NCBI RefSeq assembly: GCF_900002405.1
Contig: NZ_LK995501.1
Span: forward strand, 1 to 40,909
DNA: 40,909 bases
Direction: 5' to 3'
Source of the DNA: Actinomyces succiniciruminis
Lineage (GTDB): Bacteria > Actinomycetota > Actinomycetes > Actinomycetales > Actinomycetaceae
Every line of letters starts with the position of its first letter. Position 1 is the stretch's first letter. The notes under the pieces are model-generated. The model was not told the DNA's origin, did not search any database, and was given only the letters and a program-made list of their open reading frames with translations. A program made the position numbers and the translations under genes. Shown piece after piece: positions 26,988 through 35,379 of the stretch.

Positions 26988-27847
26988 GCGGCGACGAACC
27001 ATCGGAGCAGCTCGCCCAAGTCCAGCGCGCGACTACGCTTGTCCTAGAGGAGCTTGACCGCGTGTGCATTGACCTTGGAGTCCGCTACACCGTCTACGGC
27101 GGCACCGCTATTGGTGCCGTGCGTCACCGGGGGTTCATCCCCTGGGATGACGACGCCGATGTGTGCATGCCCCGTCCGGATTACGAGCGCTTCCTTGACC
27201 AGGCTCCCGCTGTGCTGGGCGAGGCCTTCAAGATTCACTCGCCGCGTTCCGATCCCGACTATCCTCAGACTTTCGCTGTTCTAGGACTGGTGGGCAGTGA
27301 GTTCGTTTCGCAGGCGGCGCGGGATCGCCCTTACCGCATGCCCATTGGAGTGGATCTGTTCCCGCTCGATTCCTTGCCTGACGATGGCGCCTCCTACCGC
27401 CGCCAAAGGCGAAGTACCTGGCTGTGGGGGAGGCTGTTGTACCTGAGAGGAACCCCGCACGCGCAGGTTGACCTGCCGGCCCCCCTGACCCATCTCGCTA
27501 CCGGCGTGCTGCATGTTGTCCACTGGACGATGCGTATGCTCGGCGTAAGTCCGCGCCTGCTGCAGAGCCGGTGGGAGCGCAGCGCGAGACGCTTCGAGGG
27601 AAGCCACACCGAGATGCTGGGTGACTACTCGACCACAGACCCGCGCCACTGGGCAGTGCGTCTGGACGAGCTCTTCCCGGCCCGCCGGGTGCCCTTTGAG
27701 GGGATTCGTGTCATGCTGCCTCGCCAGTATGATGCCGTCCTGACCCGCGGTTATGGTAGCTATATGGAACTGCCGGCGGAGGATGAGCGGGTGAACCATG
27801 CGGCAGCCTGGGTGACTTTTGGGCCCTATGCTTCACCGGAGGACTAG
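26984..27847 (+). CDS. licD: LicD-family phosphocholine transferase, copy 2
   Basis: This 287-residue protein has the same LicD core (VYGGTAIGAVRHRGFIPWDD, then DADV) and aligns with copy 1 almost end to end, including WLWGRLLYLRGTP and a C-terminal RGYGSYMELP. The two are a tandem duplication, as with pneumococcal LicD1/LicD2, which place phosphocholine on different sugars. The metal-site segment differs slightly (DDDADVCM versus DDDVDVML). Translation is coupled to copy 1 by an ATGA overlap, and the flippase gene follows by 2 bp. Confidence 0.92.
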   Translation: MSGDEPSEQLAQVQRATTLVLEELDRVCIDLGVRYTVYGGTAIGAVRHRGFIPWDDDADVCMPRPDYERFLDQAPAVLGEAFKIHSPRSDPDYPQTFAVLGLVGSEFVSQAARDRPYRMPIGVDLFPLDSLPDDGASYRRQRRSTWLWGRLLYLRGTPHAQVDLPAPLTHLATGVLHVVHWTMRMLGVSPRLLQSRWERSARRFEGSHTEMLGDYSTTDPRHWAVRLDELFPARRVPFEGIRVMLPRQYDAVLTRGYGSYMELPAEDERVNHAAAWVTFGPYASPED

Positions 27848-27849
27848 GC

Positions 27850-29106
27850 GTGGTCAGTGGCGACAGGCGGCAGTTGGGCCGCGACTACGTGTGGAATACC
27901 GCGGCCTCGCTCATGAGCTCGCTTTCCCTGGTGATCATGCTCACGGCGGTTACTCGCACCGCCGGAATTGCCGCGGCCGGGGTCTATTCCCTGGCGATCG
28001 CCGTCGGCCAGCAATTCCAAACCCTGGGCATGTACGAGGTTCGCACCTATCATGTAACCGACGTCTCCGGGCGCTACGCATTCGGGAACTACCTGGCCAC
28101 CCGCATCGTGACGACCGTACTCATGATTGGGGGGATCGTAGCGGCGACCATGGCGGGGGCTAGTCCTCGCGACGGACTAGTGAGCCTCTTGGTGGCTATG
28201 CTGCGCATATTCGATGCGGTTGAGGATGTGTTCTACTCCGAGTTCCAGCGCAATGGGCGGCTGGACATAGGAGGCCGTGCCTGCTTCTGGCGAATCACTA
28301 CCACGACCGGTGTTTTCGTCGTGACCCTGGTGGTGACTCATGACCTGATGAGTGCCACAATTCTGACGTTGGTGATGTCCAGCATCGCCTTCGTTCTGCT
28401 GTACCTGCCCGCGGCACGGCGCCTGTTCTCGGTGCGACCATGCTGGGACTTCAGCCGGATCTGGTCCCTGCTCGTAGAATGCCTGCCGCTATTCCTCGGC
28501 TCTTTCCTAGCGATGTATCTGACCAATGCGCCGAGGTACGCTATTGAGGAGTTCCTGGACTCTCAGGCGCAAGGCGTGTTCGCTATCATTTACATGCCGG
28601 CAGTAGCCATCAATATGCTTTCCCTGTTTGTGTTCCGGCCATTGCTCACCCCGATTGCCTCCCGTTGGGTCGGCGGTGACAGACAGGGGTTCGCCAGGCT
28701 TGTTCGCCGGGGCCTGGTGACCACTTCCGGGGCGTTCGTCCTGGTGGCGTTGGTTTCGCTCGTGGCGGGGCCGTGGATCCTGCAGCTTGTCTTCAATCAG
28801 GATGTCTCGGCTTATCTGCCCGAGCTCATGATATTGGTTGCCGGTGGTGCCTTCAACGCTGTGGCGGTCATCCTGTACTACGCCCTGACAACGATGCGTC
28901 GTCAGGTTCTGGTCTTTGGAGGCTACGCCGCCGCCGCCGTCGTCGTCCTGGTGCTCAGCCGCCTGTTGGTGCCGATTTGGGCGCTGATGGGAGCGGCCCT
29001 GTCATACGCGGGGGCGATGCTCGTGCTCGCCCTGCTGTTCTTACTTCTGTCCCTGCATTCAGCGCGGCTGGCCGGTGCGCAGACGCACGCGACGACGCGT
29101 CGGTAG
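27850..29106 (+). CDS. Polysaccharide flippase (Wzx/MOP superfamily)
   Basis: This 418-residue protein has about twelve hydrophobic helices and the overall layout of MOP-type lipid-linked oligosaccharide flippases, including an N-terminal RDYVWNTAASLMSSLSLVIM helix and a LTNAPRYAIEEFLDSQAQGV loop typical of Wzx proteins. It would turn undecaprenyl-linked repeat units to the outer face. The start GTG has GGAGG seven bases upstream and lies 2 bp after licD copy 2. Similar flippases (TacF) in pneumococcus are selective for choline-bearing teichoic acid units, so this one may handle the LicD-modified product. Confidence 0.88.
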   Translation: MVSGDRRQLGRDYVWNTAASLMSSLSLVIMLTAVTRTAGIAAAGVYSLAIAVGQQFQTLGMYEVRTYHVTDVSGRYAFGNYLATRIVTTVLMIGGIVAATMAGASPRDGLVSLLVAMLRIFDAVEDVFYSEFQRNGRLDIGGRACFWRITTTTGVFVVTLVVTHDLMSATILTLVMSSIAFVLLYLPAARRLFSVRPCWDFSRIWSLLVECLPLFLGSFLAMYLTNAPRYAIEEFLDSQAQGVFAIIYMPAVAINMLSLFVFRPLLTPIASRWVGGDRQGFARLVRRGLVTTSGAFVLVALVSLVAGPWILQLVFNQDVSAYLPELMILVAGGAFNAVAVILYYALTTMRRQVLVFGGYAAAAVVVLVLSRLLVPIWALMGAALSYAGAMLVLALLFLLLSLHSARLAGAQTHATTRR

Positions 29107-29151
29107 TACGCTGAATGCCGGTCACCCCCATCACTTCAGAAAAGGCCGCTT

Positions 29152-30255
29152 GTGCACCTCGCTATCGTTACGAACTCCTATCCGCCTCGTCTCGGCGGGC
29201 TCGAGTCCCACGTCTCCAACCTCGCTCAGGGGCTGGACGACTTGGGACACCGGGTGCACGTCCTGACGATCTCGTCTGAGCGCTCCAGGCGCAACGACGG
29301 CGGCGTCAAGGTTCTGACGGGCCGTGCCCACCTGCCGATCGCGGAGGTCATCTCCTTCCCGGGGCCGGGAACGGCCCGGGCAATCGCGCAGTACCTGCGG
29401 CGTGAGCACGTCGACGTCGTTTCTACACACACACGCTTCTTCCCCATGAGCCTCGTAGGGATGCGGGCTGCACAGGCGGCGGGGCTTCCCGTCATTCACA
29501 CCGAGCACGGGAGTGGTTTCGTCGCCTCTCCTTCCCCCATTATCACCGTGGGCTCCCGCGCCGTTGACCTTACTGCGGGCCGATATGTTCTGCGCCATGC
29601 CGACCGGGTGCTCGGTGTCTCGCCCGAGGCGGCTGCATTCGCTCGACGTCTAGGCGCTCCACATGCAGACGTGTTCTACAACGCGATTACACCATCAGTC
29701 TTCACGGATGCGGTTCCGGACCGGCCTGACCACCTGGTGTTTGTGGGCCGAGTTGTGGCGGGAAAGGGATGGGACACCTTCCTGCGGGCGGTGTCGGCGT
29801 TGCGAGCGGCAGGGCAGGACGTGACCGGCGAGTTGCTGGGCGACGGAGCTCAGCTCGCTCAGGCCCGTCAGGAGTGCAGGACGCTGGGGTTGAACGGAGT
29901 GGTCGCGATACGCGGTCGTGTACCGCAGGAGCAGGCGCGCGCAGCCCTGCGCGGAGCGACGCTGGTCAACCCTACGGTGCTGTCTGAGGGATTTCAGACC
30001 ACCCTACTGGAGACAATTGCCGAGAGGGGGCGGGTCGTTACGTTTGAGGTTCCCGGCGCTCAGCTGCTGAGGGAGTCGGGGGCGCCGGTGAAGATCTGTC
30101 GTGAGCGGAGCCTGGACTGTCTGGTGACGGCTCTCCAGGAACTCTTGGATAATCCGCCGGTTCCCGCATCACGGGAGCTCATCGATCCCTGGACTTGGCC
30201 GGTACGCGCACGTGAGTACAGCGAGGTGGTCGGTGAAGTACTCGCCGGTCGCTGA
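29152..30255 (+). CDS. Family 4 (GT-B) glycosyltransferase
   Basis: This 367-residue GT4 begins MHLAIVTNSYPPRLGGLESHV, the classic Rossmann start with an acceptor-site glycine loop. The donor half opens with LVFVGRVVAGKGWDTFLRA and carries NPTVLSEGFQTTLLETIA, with the donor-binding Glu residues. It would add a sugar to the lipid-linked unit before flipping. GTG 29152 has AAAGG about seven bases upstream. It lies 45 bp downstream of the flippase and may be co-transcribed with the phosphocholine cassette. It is convergent with the DUF2304 gene. The sugar is unknown. Confidence 0.9.
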   Translation: MHLAIVTNSYPPRLGGLESHVSNLAQGLDDLGHRVHVLTISSERSRRNDGGVKVLTGRAHLPIAEVISFPGPGTARAIAQYLRREHVDVVSTHTRFFPMSLVGMRAAQAAGLPVIHTEHGSGFVASPSPIITVGSRAVDLTAGRYVLRHADRVLGVSPEAAAFARRLGAPHADVFYNAITPSVFTDAVPDRPDHLVFVGRVVAGKGWDTFLRAVSALRAAGQDVTGELLGDGAQLAQARQECRTLGLNGVVAIRGRVPQEQARAALRGATLVNPTVLSEGFQTTLLETIAERGRVVTFEVPGAQLLRESGAPVKICRERSLDCLVTALQELLDNPPVPASRELIDPWTWPVRAREYSEVVGEVLAGR

Positions 30256-30283
30256 GTCCCATGAATGCTGATTCTAGGGCCCG

Positions 30284-30667
30284 CTACTTGGTGTCGGGTC
30301 CGGCATGCGGATGTCGGGGGAAATGGGGATCCAGACCCGCCTGGGTTACAATTAGATTGAGGATTGCGATGTTTTCCGCCAGAATCCGTGTCTCGTCCTC
30401 GAGACGGCTAATCTCCAGTGAGTGATGGAGCGTAACCCCCAGCAATAGAAAGATCGCCAGTACGAATAGCAGGTTTGAAGGAACTTCGAATCCGAGGAGG
30501 TGGGCCAAGGACGATAGCAGTCCGGGGACCACCGCCAGTAGAACGATGGCTATTCCCACGAGAATCCACAGCGCGGCGTATTTTTCTCGCAGTTTGCCGC
30601 CGCGCAGCAGCGTGAAGACAAAAGCGACAACGAGGGCGGCGATGAGGAGGTAGAAGAGCTGGGACAT
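30284..30667 (-). CDS. DUF2304-family small membrane protein
   Basis: This 127-residue protein has three hydrophobic helices (starting MSQLFYLLIAALVVAFVF) and a charged C-terminal helix with HHSLEISRLEDETRILAENI. That matches DUF2304 in size and layout. These proteins are often encoded next to a DPM1-like GT2, as here, and probably act as its membrane partner. ATG 30667 is chosen because GGGGGAG lies five bases upstream; GTG 30673 would overlap the stop of the GT2 gene. The C-terminal region may form a coiled coil. Confidence 0.83.
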   Translation of the reverse strand: MSQLFYLLIAALVVAFVFTLLRGGKLREKYAALWILVGIAIVLLAVVPGLLSSLAHLLGFEVPSNLLFVLAIFLLLGVTLHHSLEISRLEDETRILAENIAILNLIVTQAGLDPHFPRHPHAGPDTK

Positions 30668-30669
30668 AG

Positions 30670-31425
30670 TCACTCCCCCTTCTGGGCGGCTGTTGTCGAC
30701 TCACGCCCCGCTCGGATAATGGGCCGGCGGGTCAGCGCGATGAACAGTGCGAACATGCTTCTGATGAGGTATACGGCAGCCTTCCAGGGATTGTTGGAAG
30801 GCGCGCCTGCTTGTCTAGGCCTCATGTCCACACCGACTTGATTCACGGTCAGTCCCGAGCGCACAGCGATGACCAGCGAGTCAATTGTGTCCCCCAAGTA
30901 CTCGGCCGGATAGTGGAGGCAGTACTGGTCGATCGCGATCGCATCCGCCGCACGGAAGCCGCTGGTGACATCGGTTAGCCTGGTATGCGCAATCCGTCCG
31001 ATAATGGTGGCGAGCATCACCATCGCCCAGCGCCTTGGCCCGCGTACCCGGTATGTTCCGGTCTTGGTGAAACGTGCTCCGATGGAGATGTTCGAGTGCT
31101 CGAGCCCAGCGAGTACCCGATTGATGTCACGAGGATCGTGCTGGCCATCCGCGTCGACTTGGATGGCTCTGGTGTAACCGAAACGGCGGGCGAACTTGTA
31201 TCCGGTCCGCATCGCCCCGCCGACGCCGAGGTTATAGGGCAGATCGAGGACGTGAGCTCCGGCCTCTTGGGCGATCTGCGAGGTGCGATCGGTAGAGCCG
31301 TCGTTGACGACGAGCAGGTCGTAGTCCGGGACGATCCGGCGTAGTTCGCTAATGGTCCCACCAATCACGTCCTCTTCATTCCATGCCGGCATGATTACCA
31401 GCGTGCTGGGGAATTGGGTGGGCAT
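30670..31425 (-). CDS. DPM1-like family 2 glycosyltransferase (polyprenyl-phosphate sugar synthase-like)
   Basis: This 251-residue protein begins MPTQFPSTLVIMPAWNEEDV and has LVVNDGSTDRT, LGVGGAMRTGY and QVDADGQHDP, the standard dolichyl-phosphate mannose/glucose synthase motifs. It should move a sugar from a nucleotide donor to polyprenyl phosphate. AGGAG lies just before ATG 31425. It is the first gene of a minus-strand pair with DUF2304, which could anchor it to the membrane. The GT-C-like membrane proteins in this window are candidate users of its product. Donor identity is not predictable. Confidence 0.9.
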   Translation of the reverse strand: MPTQFPSTLVIMPAWNEEDVIGGTISELRRIVPDYDLLVVNDGSTDRTSQIAQEAGAHVLDLPYNLGVGGAMRTGYKFARRFGYTRAIQVDADGQHDPRDINRVLAGLEHSNISIGARFTKTGTYRVRGPRRWAMVMLATIIGRIAHTRLTDVTSGFRAADAIAIDQYCLHYPAEYLGDTIDSLVIAVRSGLTVNQVGVDMRPRQAGAPSNNPWKAAVYLIRSMFALFIALTRRPIIRAGRESTTAAQKGE

Positions 31426-31574
31426 GGCAACTCCTGCTGAGCGAGATTTTTGTACGACTACGTTAGCAATTGGCTGAGATGTCTCGGAAACGACTCGCCT
31501 GCGCGGTTCGGCCTCTTGCGGTGGAGCATTCGCGGCCTCACTGTCCGGGTGCGGGCGGCTTGCCGCTGGGCCCG

Positions 31575-32447
31575 TCAGCGCCGCTCGCGCTCGAGCAGGC
31601 CGAGCAGGTACTGACCGTAGCCGGACTTGACCAGCGGTTCGGCGCGCTCGCGCAGGCCGTCGTCGTCGATGAAGCCCATGCGCCAGGCGACCTCCTCCGG
31701 GCAGCCGATGTTCAGCCCCTGCCGGTGCTGGACCGTGCGCACGAAGCTGGTGGCGTCGGCCAGCGAGTCGAAGGTGCCGGTGTCCAGCCAGGCGGTGCCG
31801 CGGGGGAGCACCTCCACGGTCAGTCGCCCGGCGTTCAGGTAGGTGCGGTTGATGTCGGTGATCTCGTACTCGCCGCGCGCGGAGGGAGCGAGGTTCTTGG
31901 CGATCTCAACCACATCATTGTCGTAGAAGTACAGCCCGGGAACGGCGTAGTCCGACTTGGGGCGGGTGGGCTTCTCCTCGATGGACACGGCCTTGAAGTC
32001 GGCGTCGAACTCCACCACACCGTAGGCCGTTGGGTCGGCGACCTGGTAGGCGTACACGACGCCGCCGTCGGGGTTGGTGTGGCGGCGCAGGCGCGTGCCC
32101 ATGCCAGGGCCGTAGAAGATGTTGTCACCCAGCACCAGGGCGGCCGGCTGGTCGCCGATGAAGTCCGCCCCCAGCACGAAGGCCTGCGCCAGACCGTTGG
32201 GAACCTCCTGCACCGTGTAGGACAGGTTCACGCCCAGCTGGGAGCCGTCGCCCAGCAGCCGGTGGAAGCTGGGCGCATCGTGCGGGGTGGTGATGACCAG
32301 CACGTCCTGGATGCCGGCGAGCATCAGCGTGCTCAGCGGGTAGTAGATCATCGGCTTGTCGTACACCGGCACCAGCTGCTTGGAGGTGCCCAGGGTGATG
32401 GGGTTCAGTCGGGTGCCGGAGCCGCCGGCCAGGATGATGCCTCGCAT
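31575..32447 (-). CDS. rmlA: Glucose-1-phosphate thymidylyltransferase
   Basis: RmlA joins glucose-1-phosphate and dTTP to make dTDP-glucose, the first step to dTDP-L-rhamnose. The 290-residue length is typical. It begins [18 protein letters not shown], the nucleotide-binding signature, followed by [19 protein letters not shown], and has LGDNIFYG with the metal-binding Asp. The start at 32447 is chosen by conservation; ATG 32465, six codons upstream, has a GGGG run before it and is possible. It is alone on the minus strand and faces away from manA. Confidence 0.97.
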   Translation of the reverse strand: MRGIILAGGSGTRLNPITLGTSKQLVPVYDKPMIYYPLSTLMLAGIQDVLVITTPHDAPSFHRLLGDGSQLGVNLSYTVQEVPNGLAQAFVLGADFIGDQPAALVLGDNIFYGPGMGTRLRRHTNPDGGVVYAYQVADPTAYGVVEFDADFKAVSIEEKPTRPKSDYAVPGLYFYDNDVVEIAKNLAPSARGEYEITDINRTYLNAGRLTVEVLPRGTAWLDTGTFDSLADATSFVRTVQHRQGLNIGCPEEVAWRMGFIDDDGLRERAEPLVKSGYGQYLLGLLERERR

Positions 32448-32586
32448 GGGCACAGTCTGGACCATGCACACCCCATTTCGTCGCAATTGGGGCGGCCGGG
32501 TTTTTGCGGTACTGTCCGACGGGGCCCGGAAGAAGACGAGTGCCGGGCTTACCTGGTACCGCCCGGGGCGGGTCGCCGAGGGGGCG

Positions 32587-32635
32587 GCTGGGAGCGAGTA
32601 GCCGTGAGCGCCGCTGGAAGCGTGTAGCCCTGAGC
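32587..32635. repeat. Imperfect tandem repeat, 26-bp period, between rmlA and manA
   Basis: A 23-base unit at 32587-32609 recurs at 32613-32635 with 20 of 23 bases identical (differences at three scattered positions). Each copy contains a central GTAGCC and ends TGAGC. It lies in the divergent region before manA. It may be a duplicated protein-binding site or a neutral duplication. Confidence 0.6.
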
Positions 32636-32711
32636 CGTCGCGAGTCCCGGGGCGGGGCGTCGCCGGCGTCATGACCGGAGGCGGCCGCAGCTTCCGTTAC
32701 CGTTGGCCTTC

Positions 32712-33899
32712 ATGGAACGTCTTGACGGTGCGCGGCAGCGCTACGACTGGGGCTCGCCCGAGGCCATACCCGAGTATCTCGGCATCCACGAGGACGGCCA
32801 ACCCTGGGCCGAGCAGTGGTACGGCGCTCACCCCGCCGGGCCCACCCGCGTGGGTGACCGCACCCTGGCCGCACTCATCGACTCCGACCCGCAGCGCCTG
32901 CTCGGGGAGGATGTGGTGCGGCGCTTCGGCCCCAAGCTGCCCTTCCTCCTCAAGTTCATCGCTCCCGCCCGCGTACTCTCCCTGCAGGTGCACCCCTCGC
33001 TGGAACAGGCGGTCGAGGGCTACGAGCTGGAGAACGAGGCCGGTGTTCCCCTGGATAGTCCGATGCGTAACTACAAGGACGCCAACCACAAGCCGGAGAT
33101 GGTGTTGGCGCTGACCCACTTCGAGGCGGTCGCCGGCTTTCGGGCGCCGCGGCGGGCCGCCGAGGTACTGGCCGAGCTGCGCTCCCCGTTGGCTCGGCGC
33201 ATGCGTCGCACCCTGCGGCTGAATCCGACCCGCTTCGGGATCCGGCAGGTGTTCACCGACCTCGTCTCCGCCTCCACCCGGCCCGCGCCGGCGGAGATCG
33301 CCGAACTGGTGGAGGAGATAGATGCCCGGCTCACCGCCGGAGACTCGCCGTCGCGGCGGGTTGACTCCAATGTGATCAGCATGTGGCGGTCCTTCCCCGG
33401 CGATCCGGGCGTGGCCGCGGCGCTGCTGCTCAACCCCGTCACCCTGCGGCCGGGCGAGGCCCTGTTCGTGCCCGCGGGCAGCGTCCACGCCTACATCTCA
33501 GGCATGGGCATCGAGGTGATGGCCTCCTCCGACAATGTGCTGCGCGCCGGGCTGACCACCAAGCACGTGGACGTGCCGGAGATGCTGGCCTGTGTGGACT
33601 ATGTGGCGGCGCCCCCGGTGCGTCCCGCCCCCGAGTACCTGTCCCGGGCGACCCGCGCCTATTACGTGCCCGTGGACGACTTCGAGCTGCTTGTGACCAC
33701 CGTGGTCCCCTCCGACGGGCGCGTGCAAGTGCCCGGCCGAGGGCCGCGGATTGTGCTGGCGACCGAGGGGAGTACGACGGTCACCACGCCTGCCGGGCAG
33801 GCGCCGCTGGTGCGCGGACAGGCGCTGTTCGTCGGCGCCGACGAACGCACCCTGGCGGTCGAGGGGGAGGGGACCGTCGTCCAGGCCGACGTGCCCTAG
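32712..33899 (+). CDS. manA: Mannose-6-phosphate isomerase, class I
   Basis: This 395-residue enzyme interconverts fructose-6-phosphate and mannose-6-phosphate, feeding GDP-mannose synthesis. Zinc ligands are visible in LSLQVHPS (Gln and His), NHKPEMVLAL (Glu) and AGSVHAYISG (His), the class I pattern. The C-terminal cupin-like domain holds ATEGSTTVTTPAG. The start at ATG 32712 fits the conserved MERLDGARQRYDWGS opening, but no good ribosome site precedes it, so it may be leaderless. It is divergent from rmlA and convergent with the TIGR03089-like gene. Confidence 0.95.
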   Translation: MERLDGARQRYDWGSPEAIPEYLGIHEDGQPWAEQWYGAHPAGPTRVGDRTLAALIDSDPQRLLGEDVVRRFGPKLPFLLKFIAPARVLSLQVHPSLEQAVEGYELENEAGVPLDSPMRNYKDANHKPEMVLALTHFEAVAGFRAPRRAAEVLAELRSPLARRMRRTLRLNPTRFGIRQVFTDLVSASTRPAPAEIAELVEEIDARLTAGDSPSRRVDSNVISMWRSFPGDPGVAAALLLNPVTLRPGEALFVPAGSVHAYISGMGIEVMASSDNVLRAGLTTKHVDVPEMLACVDYVAAPPVRPAPEYLSRATRAYYVPVDDFELLVTTVVPSDGRVQVPGRGPRIVLATEGSTTVTTPAGQAPLVRGQALFVGADERTLAVEGEGTVVQADVP

Positions 33900-34011
33900 T
33901 CGGTGTCGGTTCTGGCGTGGCGCCGGGCGCTCTTGGGGGTAATCGGCTGGAAGCGCCGTGCCGCAATGACCGGTCTCGGTGCAGCTTCGACCTGCCTCGG
34001 CGGCTGGGCGG

Positions 34012-34785
34012 TTAGGTGCCCTCCTGGCGGGCGGCCGTCTGGGTGAGCTCGGCGTCCGCGTCGGGCGAGACGAGCACCGCGGTCAGCCCGTTGCGCCAGG
34101 CGGCGAGCACGCCGCGCATCGCCTCCAGGGCGGTGTCGGAGCGCACCAGTGCGGCTCGCGGCCGCGTCCCGGCTGCGGAGGCGTGCTCCGCGGCGCCGGG
34201 GGCGTCGGTCGGGTTTGACGACTCGGCCAGCCCCGCGACCAGGGCGGCGCGCGAGATCCCTGCGGGCGTGCCCGAGGCTTGCGTCGCATCAGCCCGGAAA
34301 GCGGTGCGGGCGCCATCGACGGCCGGTGCGGTGAAGGAGTCCGCGTAGCCCATGACATCGGCTACGCCATCGAGCACCAGCGGCGGCAGTTCGCCCGGCC
34401 AGCGCATGGCCAGGGCGGCGCGCGGCACCAGCACCTGCAGCTGCGCATCCGCATCCAGCTCCTCCGGGGTGAAAGCCACCGACACGTCGGCGGGGGCGTC
34501 GAAGGTCACCGTCCCACCTGCGAGCCAGGTGCCGCAGCACCAGGTCACCGTGCGCCAGTGCGCCCCCAGGCTCAGTTGCACAAGCGGGTACGCCTCGGCG
34601 CCCACGGCCGGGGCCTCCTCGGCGAGCAGATGAGCGATCTTGCATTGCCACATGTTCAGCACCCGCCCGGTCAGTTCCACTCGCTCGCCCGGCGCGTACC
34701 ACACGAGCCAGGCGCGGTCGGCGTCCGCCGCCGTGGGGAGCAGGTCGGCAAGAGGGTCATGCGGGTGGGTGGTGTTGCGGATCAC
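34012..34785 (-). CDS. TIGR03089-family-like conserved actinobacterial protein
   Basis: This 257-residue protein starts MIRNTTHPHDPLADLLP and contains ELTGRVLNMWQCKIAHLLAE and TWLAGGTVTF. This resembles the actinobacterial TIGR03089 family, which looks like a reduced fragment of AMP-binding enzymes and usually lies near wall-polysaccharide genes. No ATP-binding P-loop of full acyl-AMP ligases was seen. A low-complexity stretch (about residues 165-215) interrupts the sequence. It is divergent from whiB. The function is unknown, and the family call rests on recollection of motifs and position. Confidence 0.7.
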   Translation of the reverse strand: MIRNTTHPHDPLADLLPTAADADRAWLVWYAPGERVELTGRVLNMWQCKIAHLLAEEAPAVGAEAYPLVQLSLGAHWRTVTWCCGTWLAGGTVTFDAPADVSVAFTPEELDADAQLQVLVPRAALAMRWPGELPPLVLDGVADVMGYADSFTAPAVDGARTAFRADATQASGTPAGISRAALVAGLAESSNPTDAPGAAEHASAAGTRPRAALVRSDTALEAMRGVLAAWRNGLTAVLVSPDADAELTQTAARQEGT

Positions 34786-34894
34786 GGCACAGATCTAAGC
34801 AGAGGCGTGGGGTCGCTGCCGTGGCGCGGCGTTCTCGCCGCTGATTGCCGTGAGGCTGTCGCCGTGGGGCGTCTTGCGCTCCCGGAGAATCGGC

Positions 34895-34910
34895 TGTGAG
34901 CCACGTCACG
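34895..34910. promoter_or_regulatory. CRP/GlxR-type operator upstream of whiB
   Basis: TGTGAGCCACGTCACG matches the cAMP-receptor consensus TGTGA-N6-TCACA at every fixed base except the last. A TATAAC hexamer at 34930-34935 lies downstream, so if it is a -10 the site is centred near -40, the class II activator position. It sits in the 276-bp divergent region between the TIGR03089-like gene and whiB and could act on either. Confidence 0.6.
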
Positions 34911-34992
34911 ATACGTAAAAGTTCAGCCTTATAACGGCGTGTCTGCGCCGGTCTGCGTGCCGTCGCAATTAAGTGAACTTCTCTGCCGCGGC

Positions 34993-35022
34993 TTGACTCA
35001 CGGCGGCTCACACCCGTGTAAT
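34993..35022 (+). promoter_or_regulatory. Candidate whiB promoter
   Basis: TTGACT at 34993-34998 and TGTAAT at 35017-35022 are separated by 18 bp. The predicted transcript start is about 35029, giving a leader of about 33 nt with AAGGGAAG at 35048-35055 as the ribosome site. A second possible -10 (TATAAC, 34930-34935) lies upstream, so there may be two promoters. Confidence 0.5.
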
Positions 35023-35061
35023 TCTACGTGAACATCGTCCGCATCCTGAAGGGAAGCCATC

Positions 35062-35379
35062 GTGTGGAACATCCTCGGCGACGGGCCGCTTGAGCGGTCC
35101 GACGACGCCGACGACGAGGCGCTCCTCCTTCTGCTCGGCGACGACGATCCAGACGAAGGCCCCCTGGCCTGGCAGGAGCGCGCGCTGTGCGCTCAGACCG
35201 ACCCCGAGGCCTTCTTCCCTGAGAAGGGAGGTTCCACGCGCGAAGCCAAGCGCGTGTGTGCCTCTTGCGAAGTCCGTGAGGAATGCCTGGAGTACGCCCT
35301 GGCCAACGATGAGCGCTTCGGGATTTGGGGAGGATTGTCCGAGCGCGAGCGCCGCAAGCTCAAACGGCGCGCGGTATGA
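35062..35379 (+). CDS. whiB: WhiB-family iron-sulfur regulator (WhiB2/WhmD type)
   Basis: This 105-residue protein has the WhiB domain with four cluster-binding cysteines (Cys43, 66, 69, 75; CX22CX2CX5C), the GIWGG turn at 87-91 and a basic C-terminal DNA-contact tail (SERERRKLKRRAV). The TDPEAFFPEKGGSTREAK segment is the WhiB2 signature. WhiB2-type proteins bind a [4Fe-4S] cluster, partner with the primary sigma factor and control septation and cell-division genes. GTG 35062 has AAGGGAAG six bases upstream. Its stop overlaps the giant glycosyltransferase gene (ATGA), so the two are coupled. The acidic N-terminus is longer than the minimal family domain. Confidence 0.95.
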   Translation: MWNILGDGPLERSDDADDEALLLLLGDDDPDEGPLAWQERALCAQTDPEAFFPEKGGSTREAKRVCASCEVREECLEYALANDERFGIWGGLSERERRKLKRRAV

